From assembly GCF_041296385.1 (NCBI RefSeq), contig NC_091023.1:23747924-23811923 (forward strand): a stretch of 64,000 nt of DNA, in the 5' to 3' direction. The position numbers and the translations under genes are program-made. Positions within the stretch are counted from its first letter, which is position 1, and every line of letters begins with the position of its first letter. Below the pieces are notes generated by a model that saw nothing but the letters and a program-made list of their open reading frames with translations, had not been told where the DNA came from and did not search any database. Positions 1 through 13,200 of this stretch are shown here, in pieces. This DNA is from Aphelocoma coerulescens. Its lineage: Eukaryota > Chordata > Aves > Passeriformes > Corvidae.

Positions 1-250
1 CATGCAGATTTTCAGTGATGGTTTTGAACAAAGCAAATGTTTGTGAAGTTTTTAACCAAAAAGTAATTAAAAATGTAATAAAACTCAGCTTGCTAGAGAT
101 CACTATTCTGGGATTTTGGTCAGTATTTAGCATTTAAGACTTGCAGGTTTTGCTCTTCTACCCCTAAAAATTTAGCAGCAGGGGTGAGAGAGCAGAGAAC
201 TTGACAGTTCTGCAGAGCACTGTGTTTTCTTTAATGTGCCATGGAAAATG
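1..250. other. Unique AT-leaning sequence, no gene seen
   Basis: Non-repetitive sequence before the first CR1 fragment. I see no coding signature, RNA gene or repeat in it. Confidence 0.6.
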
Positions 251-360
251 AATCCCAGAAGGTTTGGGTTGGAAGGGACCTTAAAGACCATTTTGTTCCA
301 CCTCCTGCCACAGGCAGGGACACCTTCCACTCTCCCAGGTTGCTCCAAGCCCCATCCAAA
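251..360 (-). mobile_element. CR1 LINE 3'-end fragment
   Basis: The stretch reads as the reverse complement of the avian CR1 3' end: a GGTTTGGGTTGGAAGGGACC block followed by the CAGGGACACCTTCCAC and GTTGCTCCAAGCCCCATCC blocks. The CR1 3' terminus is at the left, so the element lies on the minus strand. It is 5'-truncated after about 110 bp, as most CR1 copies are. The short minus-strand ORF across it is a by-product of this repeat, not a gene. Confidence 0.9.
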
Positions 361-785
361 CAGTGAAATGGGCAGAATTTAAATGTGTTTTTAATTTTTT
401 TGCTCAACAAAGAAGCTGATGTCACTTGAGCTCAACAACTTACTTAAAATATGTCCTGTATTTATAATAACAGCATCTGTTTACATGGATTCAAAATGTA
501 CTATCTGTGGAGAACTGTTTAAATCGATGGTAAAACTGTGTTGGACTCCCTCCTCTAACCAGAATTCTTTGTTCTTTATTGTGTCTGATGAAGAAAAGTT
601 AAATGTGAATCATAAATTGATTCCTATGGCTAAGGAGTAGAATAATTCCATTTATCTCAGTCCATGTCTGGGATAATTAGCAGTGGAACAGAGGAGCTGT
701 GCCGTGGGCTGGGCTGGGCAGGGAGGGTCAGTCTGAGCTCTGCAGGGGTGGGAGATCTGAGAGCAGAGGGGTTTGTGCTGCCCTG
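361..785. other. Unique sequence, no gene seen
   Basis: The only open frame of note is a 73-codon plus-strand ORF at 419-640 with no recognisable domain. The part after 660 is more GC-rich. Nothing here can be named. Confidence 0.55.
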
Positions 786-837
786 CAGGAGCTCCTGCTC
801 CACTGGGATTTCAGGAGCTCCTGCTCCACTGGGATTC
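786..837. repeat. 26-bp tandem duplication, two copies
   Basis: A 26-bp unit beginning CAGGAGCTCCTGCTCC occurs twice head to tail (786-811 and 812-837), and the copies differ only at the last base. The unit itself contains the palindrome GGAGCTCC. The duplication looks recent because the copies are almost identical. Confidence 0.9.
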
Positions 838-2371
838 CCACACAGGGAATTTGGGGGTGAAGCCTGGGCTTGCTCAGCTGCTGGTGAATCTTGGAGGCTT
901 CCCTCACACCATCCAAGGGGCCATCTGCCTCCAGAAGGGAATGCAGACCTCGGTGGTGACTGTGCTGAGGGTCCTGTCTGACTTTTGTCATCTGTAGTGT
1001 ACAGAAAGGATTTGGGGACTGCCTGCTTCCCATCCCGGAGCCACAGCCTGTAGATGCAGGCCCAGTGGGAAGCTGGTGCTTTGCTATCAGTAAATGATGT
1101 CACCAAACACACTTGTGATTTTTTTCCAGCCTTTCCATCAACTTTGCTGTTTTTCTTGGTAAGAAGTGTGTGTCATTTCATAACAGAGAGAATAAGAACC
1201 AACATGTGAAATGTTCTTTCAGTGCTGCTGCAGTTTGCTGGGCCTCTTGTCATTATTTTCCTTCTGTTGTCACACGTGAGCTCAGCCCAACAGATCCAGC
1301 TCCAGGTTTGTACCCTCTGGATCCCATCCCGTGGATCCAGCCCATCCAAGCAGTGGAAAAACCCTGGGATGAGCCCTGTGGCCTGCAGACAGTGAGACAC
1401 TCTCAGAAAAATCCCTGCCTGGGGGACAGAACGTGACATCCCTGATCCTTCTGTGCCAGCCATGTCCCTCAGAGGGGACAGTGTGACAGGACAAGCACTT
1501 GCCACAGGGAAGAGGAGGATCCACACCCCAAGGAATGGGAAAGGGCTCCCTGAGAGGCAGCAGTGGCAGAGCATGACCCAATGCTTGGAAAAACAAAGCG
1601 AAACAGGGATTTTTTTTCTTTTTTTTTTTTTGTCTAGGCTGAGCCTCCTGCTGCAAATTTATGGGGTTTTTAACTTGCTGTGCTACCTGTCAGTCTCTGA
1701 ACAGATGCACAGCCTTCAGGCTCTCCGAGCTTGCCAGCTTCTGGCATCCTGCTGGGAGCTGTGGGAGGACTTTCAGTGGGAACCAGGGCAGCCTAATAAT
1801 AGCAGCAGAATCCGTCGAAACCAGTGTTTGCACAAAGAGGCAGAAAAGGTAACCTGGAGTTCTGCTTGTTTGCAGCCAGCAGAAGGATGGAGGGGGGAGA
1901 AACCACAGGGCACTGACTGGAGCACTTGCTTGGCAGCAGGATGCTGAGTGCCTTGGCCAGAATAAGCAGATGTTTGAATTTCCCCAAAGCTGAAAGAAGC
2001 TGTGGATCTGTAAAAAGAAACTTTTCGAAGCTGGCGTGTTTCTGCTCAAAATGGACTGGGTCTAAGTTACTGTTTGAGTAAAACCAGAGGGATAGAAAGG
2101 TATATTTCTATTTTTACTTTGTGTCATGACTGGAAGTTTCACAGTTCTTTATCTTAAAAGTTCCTAAGGGTTCAGCTCAGTTGTCTGGTCATAAACCAGG
2201 TGTTGTTTGAGTGAGGGCTCAAACATTGGGGGGATGATAGATACAATCCAAACTGTTACAGACCTTTTCCTTCTGATCCTTTAACAGGAATACAACCTGT
2301 GTGACACCATGGGACATCTGAATGCAGCTGAGAGTCCTGATATTCCATAACGAAATGCTGGGTAGAGAGTG
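838..2371. other. Unique sequence with a T-tract, no gene seen
   Basis: This stretch has moderate GC and several overlapping short ORFs (up to 164 codons) on both strands, none with a recognisable domain. A T-rich run lies at 1612-1632. I see no CR1, LTR or RNA gene. Confidence 0.55.
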
Positions 2372-3263
2372 GGATGGATGGATGGATGGATGGAGGGAGG
2401 GAGGGAGGGATGGATGGATGGAGGGAGGGATGGAGGGAGGGATGGATGGAGGGATGGATGGAGGGAGGGAGGGAGGGAGGGATGGATGGAGGGATGGATG
2501 GAGGGAGGGATGGATGGAGGGAGGGAGGGATGGAGGGATGGATGGATGGATGGAGGGAGGGAGGGATGGATGGAGGGATGGATGGAGGGAGGGATGGATG
2601 GATGGAGGGAGGGAGGGATGGAGGGATGGATGGATGGATGGATGGAGGGAGGGAGGGATGGAGGGAGGGATGGATGGATGGAGGGATGGATGGAGGGAGG
2701 GATGGATGGAGGGATGGATGGATGGATGGAGGGAGGGAGGGAGGGATGGATGGGTGGATGGAGGGAGGGAGGGAGGGATGGATGGAGGGATGGATGGAGG
2801 GAGGGATGGATGGAGGGAGGGATGGATGGAGGGATGGATGGATGGATGGAGGGAGGGAGGGAGGGATGGATGGAGGGATGGATGGATGGAGGGATGGATG
2901 GAGGGAGGGATGGATGGAGGGATGGATGGAGGGAGGGAGGGAGGGAGGGATGGATGGAGGGATGGATGGAGGGAGGGATGGAGGGATGGATGGAGGGAGG
3001 GAGGGATGGAGGGATGGAGGGATGGAGGGATGGATGGAGGGATGGAGGGAGGGAGGGATGGATGGATGGATGATGGATGGAGGGAGGGATGGATGGATGG
3101 AGGGAGGGATGGATGGAGGGAGGGAGGGAGGGATGGAAGGATGGATGGATGGATGGAGGGATGGAAGGATGGATGGAGGGATGGAGGGATGGATGGATGG
3201 AGGGAGGGATGGATGGATGGATGGATGGATGGATGGATGGATGGATGGATGGATGGATGGATG
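2372..3263. repeat. GGAT/GGGA tetranucleotide array (892 bp)
   Basis: About 223 tetramers, almost all GGAT or GGGA (TGGA/GGGA in another phase), run without a break in purine-rich strand bias. There are rare variants: a GGGT at about 2751, GGAA units near 3136 and 3174, and one 3-bp slip at about 3070 (GGATGATGG). The right edge is a homogeneous run of GGAT units, which is typical of active slippage. Blocks recur at higher order: about 70 bp around 2690-2750 is repeated 120 bp downstream at 2810-2870. At least six places carry four or five GGG runs separated by single A (for example 2463-2481, 2731-2745, 2763-2777, 2851-2865, 2931-2949, 3118-3132), which fits a G-quadruplex motif. No stop codon can arise in a pure array, so the 230-358-codon ORFs (GWMD- or HPSI-type) in all frames are artefacts. 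Confidence 0.98.
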
Positions 3264-5423
3264 CTGTGACACTGGGCTGAGGACATCCTTCCCATCTGAT
3301 GTCCTTGGCAGGTGTAGTGACCAAATGGTTTGGTGTTGTTGGGTTTGGTTTTGGGTGTTTTAGGACACGGCTGGAGCTTACAACTGCTCTAAACGTTAAT
3401 CTTTTGCCAAGGATGGCTTCTTTTTAGGGGAGAAAAAAGGAGATAATATTGAGATTAGAACTGACAAGACATGAGGAAAGAGAAATCAATATTAATATAA
3501 GCATCAGAACATTTTAATTTTGGCATTTGAAGGAATAATGGGAATTGTTGATCAGAAACACCATCTGCCAAGGCAGTCTCCCTCAGCTGGTTATGGCAAA
3601 TTGAGCAATGGTAAATTATTCCTTATTTTTATTTCTGGTTCTGGAAAGAATCCCACAGATTATTCTTTTGTAAAGATTATTCATTAATTTTTTTCTGAGC
3701 CATTCCTCCCTTTTCTCTCCTCCCAGCATTCTGTGTATTAGGAATGGACTGGAGCAAATTTATTTTCCAGAACTGGGGGAGGATCCTGTCTCCTGTGAGG
3801 GGATGGAAATAGAGCTTTGGGCAGAGCAGCATTGGGATAAAGTCCAAAAAATCTCCCTGTGCTGACTGATTTCCAGGGATGCCACCGTTCAGTGGGGATT
3901 CTTTAGGGAAAACAGCAGCAGCAGTGCTTAAAGCTGGACTGCAGTGTTCTCCTTTTGGGAATTTTGGTCAGGAACTGATGAAAATTTATGGGGGAAAGAT
4001 CCTAAAAAGCCTTTAATGGGAAGAGCAGGAAACTACGTGCTGGCAATGTTGTTGTCATGTGTGTTCCCATCTTTTCTGTGGGGAGCTGGGTCTTCCTAGA
4101 GCCTCAAACTGGGGTTTTGGGCTCTTACAAAGTTTATTTTTTTTAAAATTTATTTTTAGAAAAAGTTTACTGATGTTATTTCCTGCAGACTTTTCTCAGA
4201 TCAGAGAATTGGATTTGGTTAACAATGCCCCCCCATATGCCTGGCGTGGGGATGATGAAATATAGACTCTCCAGTATTTTCAAGGCCAATTAATTTTTTA
4301 ATTAACTGAAGTATACTTGAAAATATAAAGGATTCATTTGTGGAAGTTGGTCTGTTTCCAGTTATTGCTGGATTCATTTGGCAAGTCATGTTTTTTAAAG
4401 TAGAAAATGAAATTTCTTGTATGGAATGACAAATTGTTTCCCTTCCATGGAAATCTTTAAACTATTTCTCTTTGACTTTAGATTTTGTTGTAATTTGTTG
4501 TGTTTAGATTGGCACCATCTCGCTGTTTCAATTAAAAAGTGTAATTAATTTGAAATAAGATTTCATTATGGCTTTCAGAGCTTGGTTCCAAATAACTTCT
4601 AATTTCCATCGGTTTCTTGAGCATTTTTCCTAAATGGCCCTTGGTTTGACTCCTGCAAAATAACCAGGCCCCATCCCCAACAGGAATGTGCCAGCAGTGC
4701 TCATTGCCTGAAGTTGAAATAATATCAAAGTATTTAGTGATGTTTCAGTTCTCTTGTAAATTGAAATAATAATGAAAATGTTTTGCAATTTGTGAATGTT
4801 CCTGTATTTTTTTTCCCAGAATTTGCTGTATATATATTGTTACTGGGGTAGGAAAAAAAAAAAAAAAGGTTTAACTTATGCTACCAAAATTAATGTCAAA
4901 ACTAATTGACCTTCATAGGCAGATAATTTTATGCTTCTTTGAACATGGTCTGTTGGATCACCCCATGAATATTACATTCATTTCACTTTTCAGAAATTAC
5001 TTTTTTTCCCCTCCTATAAAAACTCCTGCAGTGACTTCACAGAATAAAGAGGAGAATAATGGAAATCTTAGTGTTTCCATCTTTTTTTTTGGTTGTGGAG
5101 TCGACACTGTGTGAGGCTCATGGTGCAATGTGAAAATGGCTTCCACTTGAAAACAGTGGTGTAAAAAGGGAGGTTGTGTTTCATATGGAGAGTGGTTTAT
5201 TTCTTTTTTAGAGATTCTGGTGTGTGGAATAGCTGATGTGGTTTTCCCAGCTTGGTTTTTTTTTTTTTGCTTTATGTATTTACAAAGAGGGAAAGAGAAA
5301 ATGTAGTTTGCATCTGTGTTAAAAAGGGGAAGGAGGGAAGGTAGAAGGGAAGGCTGGCCCTGAGACAAAAGTGCTGTCAGTAAGACAAAAAATAATCTCC
5401 TAAAATTTGGAAAGATTTCATGT
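3264..5423. other. Unique AT-rich sequence, no gene seen
   Basis: Long AT-rich stretch with a 15-base A-run at 4853-4867 and T-runs near 4137, 5082 and 5258. Its longest ORF (164 codons, minus, 4997-5491) has no recognisable domain and runs over low-complexity sequence. Confidence 0.6.
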
Positions 5424-5470
5424 TTTGGAAGGTCCCTCCAACCCAAACCATTCCCTGATTCTCTGGTGAT
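5424..5470 (+). mobile_element. CR1 LINE 3'-terminal scrap
   Basis: About 45 bp match the very end of CR1 in sense orientation: GGTCCCTCCAACCCAAACCA followed by a degenerate ATTCTATGATTCT tail (here TTCCCTGATTCTCTGGTGAT). It is heavily 5'-truncated. Confidence 0.75.
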
Positions 5471-7170
5471 GCTGTAGTGAAAAAAAATCAAGAAAAAATG
5501 GAGCCCTGTTGCTTTTTATGGCAGATCCTTAAATTATAGTGGATTCGTGCCCCCACTGCATTTTTAATGTTGTATTGGTCACATCATCTTTATGGGGCTG
5601 TCATTAGGGATTCACTGCGGTTTCTGCTGTACATCAGGGTGTTCAGGAGTTCATAACTCAGCCCTCTTAATTTGTGACACGCTGAAACCCTGCAAATAAA
5701 TTATCCCTCTGTATGCAAATTGTCCTGGCAGTTCTGGGAGCTTCACTTGATTGAGCCTTTTAAAAGTCTGCTGATGAAAATGCCCACAGAGGGTCAGACC
5801 TAAAAATCCCCAAATGCTGTAAACTTCAAGCAGTGGAATTCAAACTCATGACCCAAGCCTCCAGCTGGGACACTGCTTATCTCCAGAAATTCCTCCTGGT
5901 TTTGCCTAATAGTTGTCTTTGCTCAAAAAATAGGGCTGTGGGTCTCCAGGTCTCTGAAGGACTGGATCTGAGAGCCCTGCCCAGAGCAGGGCATGTCTGC
6001 ATGGACAGACCAAAGGAGGAAAGCTTTGTGAGTAGTAACAACACAAATGTTATATAAAAATATAAAAAATTATAATAAAAAGATGCCTGTTCTAGAAAAG
6101 GGAAGATCTGGTTTGAATCTCCCTTCCCAGTCAGGGGAAATATCAAATTTTACAATTCTAGAGGGATATTTGGTTTTTTAAAGAGTATTTAAGTGCTACC
6201 CATAATGCTGGTACAGAGGTGGGGAGGTTCCCCACATATCTGGTGCTGGATCTGGTGCTGTGAGTGGGAGTTGATGGCTCAGAGGAGATGGGCAAGCAGA
6301 GAGGACCTGCTTTGACAGTCTCTAGTCCTGGCCACAGCCAGAACAGCAAGTCAAAGGTTTCACCATCACCTGTGATTCACTGCTCTGATTTTTTAAGCCT
6401 TTAATACATATAGGTCATCAAGATTTCCATTTTTAATGTGTTTGCAAAGCAGCTACCTGTGCAGGCAGGAGCCTTGGTAAAGTTCCTTCAACCTCTTGTC
6501 ATGCAAAAGGTTCAGAGCACAAAGAGGAGCACTGCATATCTCTGCCTGCCAAACGGATCCTTGGCAAGCTGTGCCTCAGCAATTCTGATTTGTTTCCATT
6601 TAATTAATGAATACTTTCCTGCTTTGTGATTATTGTCCTTGCCTGAAGTTGTTCCCATTATAGAGATGAATAAATAGTTCTTGACATTAGTTTCTACCTG
6701 CTTTGTAATTTGTTACACCATCAGGGACCTGCAGCTTGTCCTTGCTTTGAGCTCCTACTAATTCTGTTTATTTTTGTCTTTTTTATGATTTCTGTTTTGT
6801 CCTTCACAGTTTAAAAAAAAATACATCTTATCACTGGTGTTCTTTTATTGCTAATACAACTATCTTTCATCTTTTTTCTTTTGCCATGGAATATATTTCT
6901 TTGATTGAGGTAGGAGGTTCTCTTCTCCTATTTTTGTACCTCTTCCAGGAGCTCTTTGGGCCACATAAACATTTAAAAGGAAGATAAAAAGGAAGATAAA
7001 TTAACAGAGACATTTTCTGAGTACAGCAAAGGAATTCTCCCATTTTGCTATGGGTTTTGTATCTCTGTTATGTTTCTTTGAATGTTTTTATCAAAGTTGG
7101 ATTGTAAAATTTGGGCAAGTGGAGATCTGGGGTGTGGCGTGAGGAGGCTCCAACCCCAGGGTGTGGTTTA
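5471..7170. other. Unique AT-rich sequence with a 12-bp duplication
   Basis: No gene is visible. An A/T-only low-complexity patch lies at about 6047-6083. A perfect 12-bp tandem duplication (AAAAGGAAGATA twice) lies at 6975-6998. Confidence 0.6.
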
Positions 7171-7265
7171 GAGTCATGGATTGGTTTGGGTGTGGAGGGA
7201 GTTTAAGCTCCTCTCATTCCACCCCCCTGCCATGGCTAGGGTTACCTCCCTCTTGATTCTGGAGC
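7171..7265 (-). mobile_element. Diverged CR1 LINE 3'-end fragment
   Basis: Minus-strand CR1 3' end with several substitutions. The order GAGTCATGGATTGGTTTGGG, then CATTCCACCCCCCTGCCATGG, then a decayed CAGGGACACC block is still clear. More diverged than the copies at 32,969 or 40,851, so probably older. Confidence 0.8.
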
Positions 7266-10200
7266 ATGAGGAATGTCAGAGAGATGTGGCTGGAGCACAT
7301 TCCTGGGGACAGCTCGGGGAGCGGCTGCCAACAGCCAGCAGAGCTGTGCTGTGTTCTCCATTTGTAAATTATCAATAAATGACTCCTCCAGTCAATAGAT
7401 AAATTATTCACAAAGAAAACAGCAGGTTCTAATCATCTCCAGATTAATGCCTTCCTGGCAGTTCCTGTACTAACACAAATAATTGCTTTGGCATGTGCCA
7501 AGCTGTCCCATGGATTTCAACGGCACGAGGCTGCCCTGCACGAGCTGTGGCTACAGGTAACACAAATTCCTCACCTTTTTGGGGCTTTAAACCCTCTGTC
7601 CCATAAGTTTCGTGCAGAACAGATAGCTCTGGTCATCCTAAGGCGTCCCAGGATTGCCTCTCCATTGTCCCAAGCAAATTGCCAGCCCAGCACTCACAGC
7701 TGTGCTCAGCCTGTGCCCATCAATGATGGATGAGCACAACATTCCCTGCACTGAGAACAACCCAAGTTCAGATCTTCAGGACTTCTTTCCACGTCCCTTT
7801 GGAAACTGGGGAGATGTTACTGAAGTGGGTGAGTCGGTTCAAATGAGAAAATAAAATAAAATTCCCAGCAGGAGCTTGCTTTCAGACTTGATTTGAATGC
7901 TTCAGTGTGGACACCTTGGAGTTTGCTGTTGTTTATTCTCTGCACATAATTCATTCTGCTTTACACTGAATATATTATTTGAGACTAGCAGGGACAGCAG
8001 AAGGAAAACTTGTTTGCATGAGTGTAGCTGGATTTGCTGGCTAATAGGACAAATTCAGTGCCAGGGGATTGGCAGGGAGCAGACTCAGGGGCATTCAAAG
8101 CCTCAGTGAGACAAAGAGAGGTCATGTTAAATTAATGTGGTGTGTATGTGAGTGTTTCCTCCACAGGGCTGGTGACAGTTTCATAATACTGAAATCCTGT
8201 GAAAAACTAATGAGAATTTGGAATTATCCAAAATTAGAACAACTTTTGCCTGAATGCCTCCAAATCTTCTCACTGAACTGAGGTTTGATTTAAAATCTTA
8301 TGAAAGAGTTAAATTAAAAATAGCCACTGAGGTGTGAGTTTTCCATTTTGAGCCCAGCTCCTTTTGGGAACAGGTTTGTTGGTCCTCACATGTACTGACA
8401 GATTGCAGAGCTGCAGTGGCAGTTTGAAGTGGGATTTATCTTTTTGAATAAAAATGTCTTTAGGAGGCAGAAAAACTGGTTGTTCCTCTTTCTGGATCCA
8501 GCAGTTTTGTCAGTGCAAACAGTTTCTGTTCACTCAAATATTAAGGAAATAGTGATTAGGCAAAGTAAAAACTCCTGTTGTTTTGACAGAGACAAAAAAA
8601 ATTAAAATACTTAAAAAAAAACCCTGGGTAATGAGAGGATAATAGAATAAGATTGTTAATTCAGCACTTTCTCTGAGGAAAATGGGGGGTTTTTTTGAGC
8701 CTTCATGAGAGATTGGCTTCATCTTCTCTGAGATTTTTTCCAGTAGGTGCTTATCAGTGAGGAACCCATGGATGCAGCTGCTGGAGGTTTTCCCCTTCCA
8801 CCAGGAGAGTCTGGGAGCACCTGAAATGCTGTCAAAAATCAGATGTGAAGGTCCTGTGATCTCCATCATCCTGCGTCTCGCCCTCGGTCTATGGAATCTG
8901 TTTTACCTTGAAATACATTTTTTACATCTCAAATCCCATTCCTGGTGTTGGTGGTCAGAGGTTCCCAGACAGAGGAATACAGTGTTCTGCTGAAGGCTGA
9001 AATACATTTAGGCCTTTGTTAGAGAAGCTTTGGTACAGCTTCAAAGTCTAAGGATAGGAGATCTTAAAACCTTTAAAGCACATGGAGAAGATTCTGTGCC
9101 TCTTAATAAATTCCAGTGTAGGAGAAAACAAAGAATGGAAAATCTAAGAGCTAATCCATGATCATGTCTGAATTAGGGAATTTCAAGATATAAGATCAGT
9201 TCAGTATCATTTTTAAAATTTATTTATAAAGTTGGGTCATAGATTTCGAGTCGAGTGCTTTTAATAAAAGTTGTTGCTTTTATTTCATAATTCATTTTTT
9301 TTCAAATTCCTAATTTTAGCTGTTCAGTTATTTAATCCTCACTTTAGTAATTATCCTTTTAGATGTTAAACCCATGTTCTTAAGTGTTGCTGTGACCTTT
9401 TTGGCAATAGATGGTGTTAAAATATGTCCACAGACATCTCAGGTGAGGTCAGAAAATACTGGCATTCCACAGGAGGTTGTGACAAGAGAACAAAACTTTA
9501 AGAAATCTGTGCTGTCAACATGATGTTATTCCTTGACATTTTTGTTGCAGAGCCAACTCCAAGCTTGTACATGCTCTGCTAGGAGAGGTTTTTTTCATTT
9601 GAACTTTCTGTATTTTTAATAATTCTTTCCATTTTATTTCAATTTTTATCTTAGGAAATACAATATTTTTTTCCTTCTTATTTTTTTTTTAAGCTCAGAA
9701 TTTCTTTTGTTTTAACCAGAAATCCTAATCCTCATGGATTATGAATTAATATGGCAGAATAAGGTGCTGATTGTTTCTCTTAGTACCTGTTTATAGTGTA
9801 ATATGAACTAAGTCACTTGCAGCTCATTCAAAGTGAGACATAATTGTGTTCTGGAGATGTTGATCTTTTTCTGGGGTTTATTTTATTATGAATTGGGAAA
9901 TATTGACTGAAATCAGCAAAAATATTGATTACTGTTGCTTGTGGCACGGCATGGATTCGGTCAGGCTGCTTCATCCCATGGGGAGTTTAACCAACAATTC
10001 AGTGGAAGGAGAAGTCACCTCTATGGGATAGTTCACCTCTGCAATTCCTTTCTGGAAACTGCCTCTTGATCAAAACTTAAATTTAAAAGTGGCAAACATC
10101 TTTTAGAAATAACAAATAATCTTTCCACCCTTGTGGAAATGATTGTTAAAAACAAACCAGTTAGATCCTCTGATTGATTTTACTGATCCGTAGAACCAAC

Positions 10201-13200
10201 CAGAACATTACAGCCCCTCTCATCGGTGAATAATTCATGTCCTACGAGTGAAAAACCCAACAAAACTAACCCAAGATGTGTAAATATCTGTTTTAAGAGT
10301 TTAACAGCTCATCTTTTGGGTAAGACTATTATAAAGTCATTTGGAGGGAGAAGCTCATACATAAAAATGAATGTTGCCATGCAACAAGTACTAAAGAAAG
10401 AACCACAAGATTTAAGCCTTAATTAATTTCCCACAGCAGCTGGGAATGTTCAGGAATAAGGAAATTCTGAGGCAGCAGTGTTAATTAAGGCTCATTTGCT
10501 CAAAATCTCTGGCCTGTAATTGATAACTTTGATGTGTGATGTGATAAGAAGTCCAAGTGATGTCTTCCATGATTGTAGCAATATCTGTGTTATTTACTAT
10601 TTATGCAAGAGAATTCTGTGCTTCTGTGATTTGCTAAACCTGATTTGCCAGGCTGTGGGGCCTTAGGCTGAGACTGGCTTTGTAGAGAAATCAAAGAGAT
10701 TTTGGGACACAATGAACCTGCTACTTTTTCTTTTTGTGACTGAGTTCCCTGTAGATAAAACTCAACCCATCCCTTGAGTGAGAGGCAAGAGAACAGAGCC
10801 TTTGGTGAAACCCTCAGATGTTGAGGTGAGTTGATGACCATGAAAGCATGGAAGTATAAACAGGAATACTTTTCATTTAGCTGTACATTCTCAGCTTCAA
10901 CTCCCAAGGGAGGAGCTGTAGCATGCACAGCTGTGGAAGTGATTTAATGGATATAAACAGAGATTCTGGGTATTGGTGGCATTCAGGAGGAAATATTCCT
11001 GCAAGTGGATCACACCTTCCTGGGGCATGTTGTTTTTCTCCCTGAAGGAATTAATCTTTGCCTCACAGAAGACAAATGATGAAGGAGGTGAGTTGTCTCC
11101 GAGCCACTGAAATGGTGGCTAATTTTTGAGTGCTTTCCAAATGATCCGTGGAATAGATGAACATAAAGGTTAAGTTCTGCTGCATGGCTGTGATGCAAAG
11201 GGCAGGTTTCTAGTCTAGCAGGTGCTGAAGCAAGCGGAGACATCCCATTCCAGGAGCTGACACAATTATGGATTAGGTAGGATTGGGGAACATTTGCTTC
11301 ACTTCTCTCTTTCTCTCTCATGTCCCACCCTTTGTCTGTTGTTCCAAAAACTCTCTGGTTTCAGGTGGCTGTGAAGGTTCCTCCGAATTGCAGTGGCAGG
11401 GGTTGACTGAGTCCTCGTTGCTTCTGACCTTCCCTGCAACTTCAAGCCCTCAAAGGAGTCTCTATCTTGAAAGGATTTTTATCTTTGCTGTCACCAAACA
11501 TGATGTATGTTTGCTGAGAAAGGACAGGGGCTGTGCTGCCTTATCTCACCCAGCAGAAAACAATATCAGCCCTGATAACCCTCCCCTTTACACCCCTCTC
11601 TGCTTCAGGGTCAACTTTTGCCCATCATGTTTGACCACCAGATGTACTCCACGCTGCCCTGTTGGCTGGGACTCTGTGGGAAGTGGGAACAGCGATCGCC
11701 AGGGGCACGAGCCCCTCAGAGATGATTCCAAACATACAGTTCAGAGATGAATAGATAGCATAAAATAAAATTACAGATCAGTGTGGCAAAGGATCATTCT
11801 AATGTGTTTGTAATCATTCCCCCAGCCATTGGCCCAGCTATCTCCCTTATATATTACCAGGGTTGCTTATCTGGAGGTAGCACAACAACTCCCTGAGCGT
11901 TTTATCACCTCCTTTAAAAGTGGAGTCAATTACAACTCCAGATTAAAATAGTGATGTACTTCAGGCAGTAAAAATGATATCCTGTGATGTGTTTTCTGAA
12001 ATTGCTGGTAGGGCCTGGCTGAGTCATAACTCAGAACTTAATGAAATTAATGGAATGGCTTAGGAGTCGATCTCATCGTGGGGTGGGGCAGGAGGCAGCT
12101 GCCTCCTGTACTGATGGCATGGGCAGGGCCCAAAGGCAAGAACCACAACAAGGACAAAGAGGATCCATCTGCTCAACATCAGAGAGACTGAGCCTGTATA
12201 TTAAACAAAATTTTGGGGGAAAATATGAGAAGGGCTGTGCATCTTACTCTGAGCCAATATCTCTCGTTATAGCAGAACTGCATATTGCACAAATACAATG
12301 GTTCTGCAAAGAGAGCACAGAGGGAAGACATGTCAGTGACCCTCAGATATGTAAAAGGTTGTTGCAGAATCTTCTGGGTTTCCTTTCAGGGCAGACTGGG
12401 CGAGAGGCACTGAACTCTAACTGCACCAGAGACATTTACATGGTAGGAAAATTTTCTTAGTGGTCAGAGGATGTACCAGAGCAATGGTTTGACGTGATAA
12501 TGGGATGCTTTTGTTCCTTTTTAACCAGCTCTATGTCCTTGTGTGTAGCTCTGTGATCTGCTAAATGGCCATGCTCAAAATAGGTACTTCAGCTATTTCA
12601 CAAACCCCTCTGTATTTACAGGTGGATGTGCTGAAACCCCTCCACGTGCCACCACAAGCAGATTAAGAAAGAAAATCCTTAATATCAGGTAATGTGTGAA
12701 AGGGAGGAAATAGCTTTGGATTATGGTATTTTCACCATACAAGTTTCTGAATGTTTTGTTTTAAAATTTGGGTTTCTTAAAACTTTACTGTGAAGTTCTT
12801 GATCAGTTCTAATCATTCCTGTACCTACACAAGAAAGAGAGACATCTGTGCCTGTTCAAATATAAAAAGGTTTGTAAGCTTTTTTTCTCCATCTGAATCT
12901 TGGCTCTTATTCCTTCAGTTGTGGTTTTATTTTTTCTTCGGGAGTGAATCCAGTTCAATCCACATGAAAGTTACATGGCAGCAAGAGAGATTACTGGCCA
13001 TGTCTTAACAAAAAGATAAAAAAGGCTTTTCTGGCAAAGGAGGTCAGAGATGATAAAAAGCAAAATTTTATTGACTTGAGTAGGGGGAGCAGAGTGTGGG
13101 ACGAGATTGAGAAGCAAAGGATCAATGCAAAATGCAGCTTCAGAGCCCTTAAAATGCACTCTGAGGTCAGAGGTTGGCGTGGAGCTTGGATTTGAAAGTC

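Noticed and set aside
2219..3363. ORFs of 234-358 codons on both strands
   Set aside because: They are translations of the GGAT/GGGA array, which cannot produce stops in any frame.
4997..5491. 164-codon minus ORF
   Set aside because: No domain; crosses low-complexity A/T runs and a CR1 scrap.
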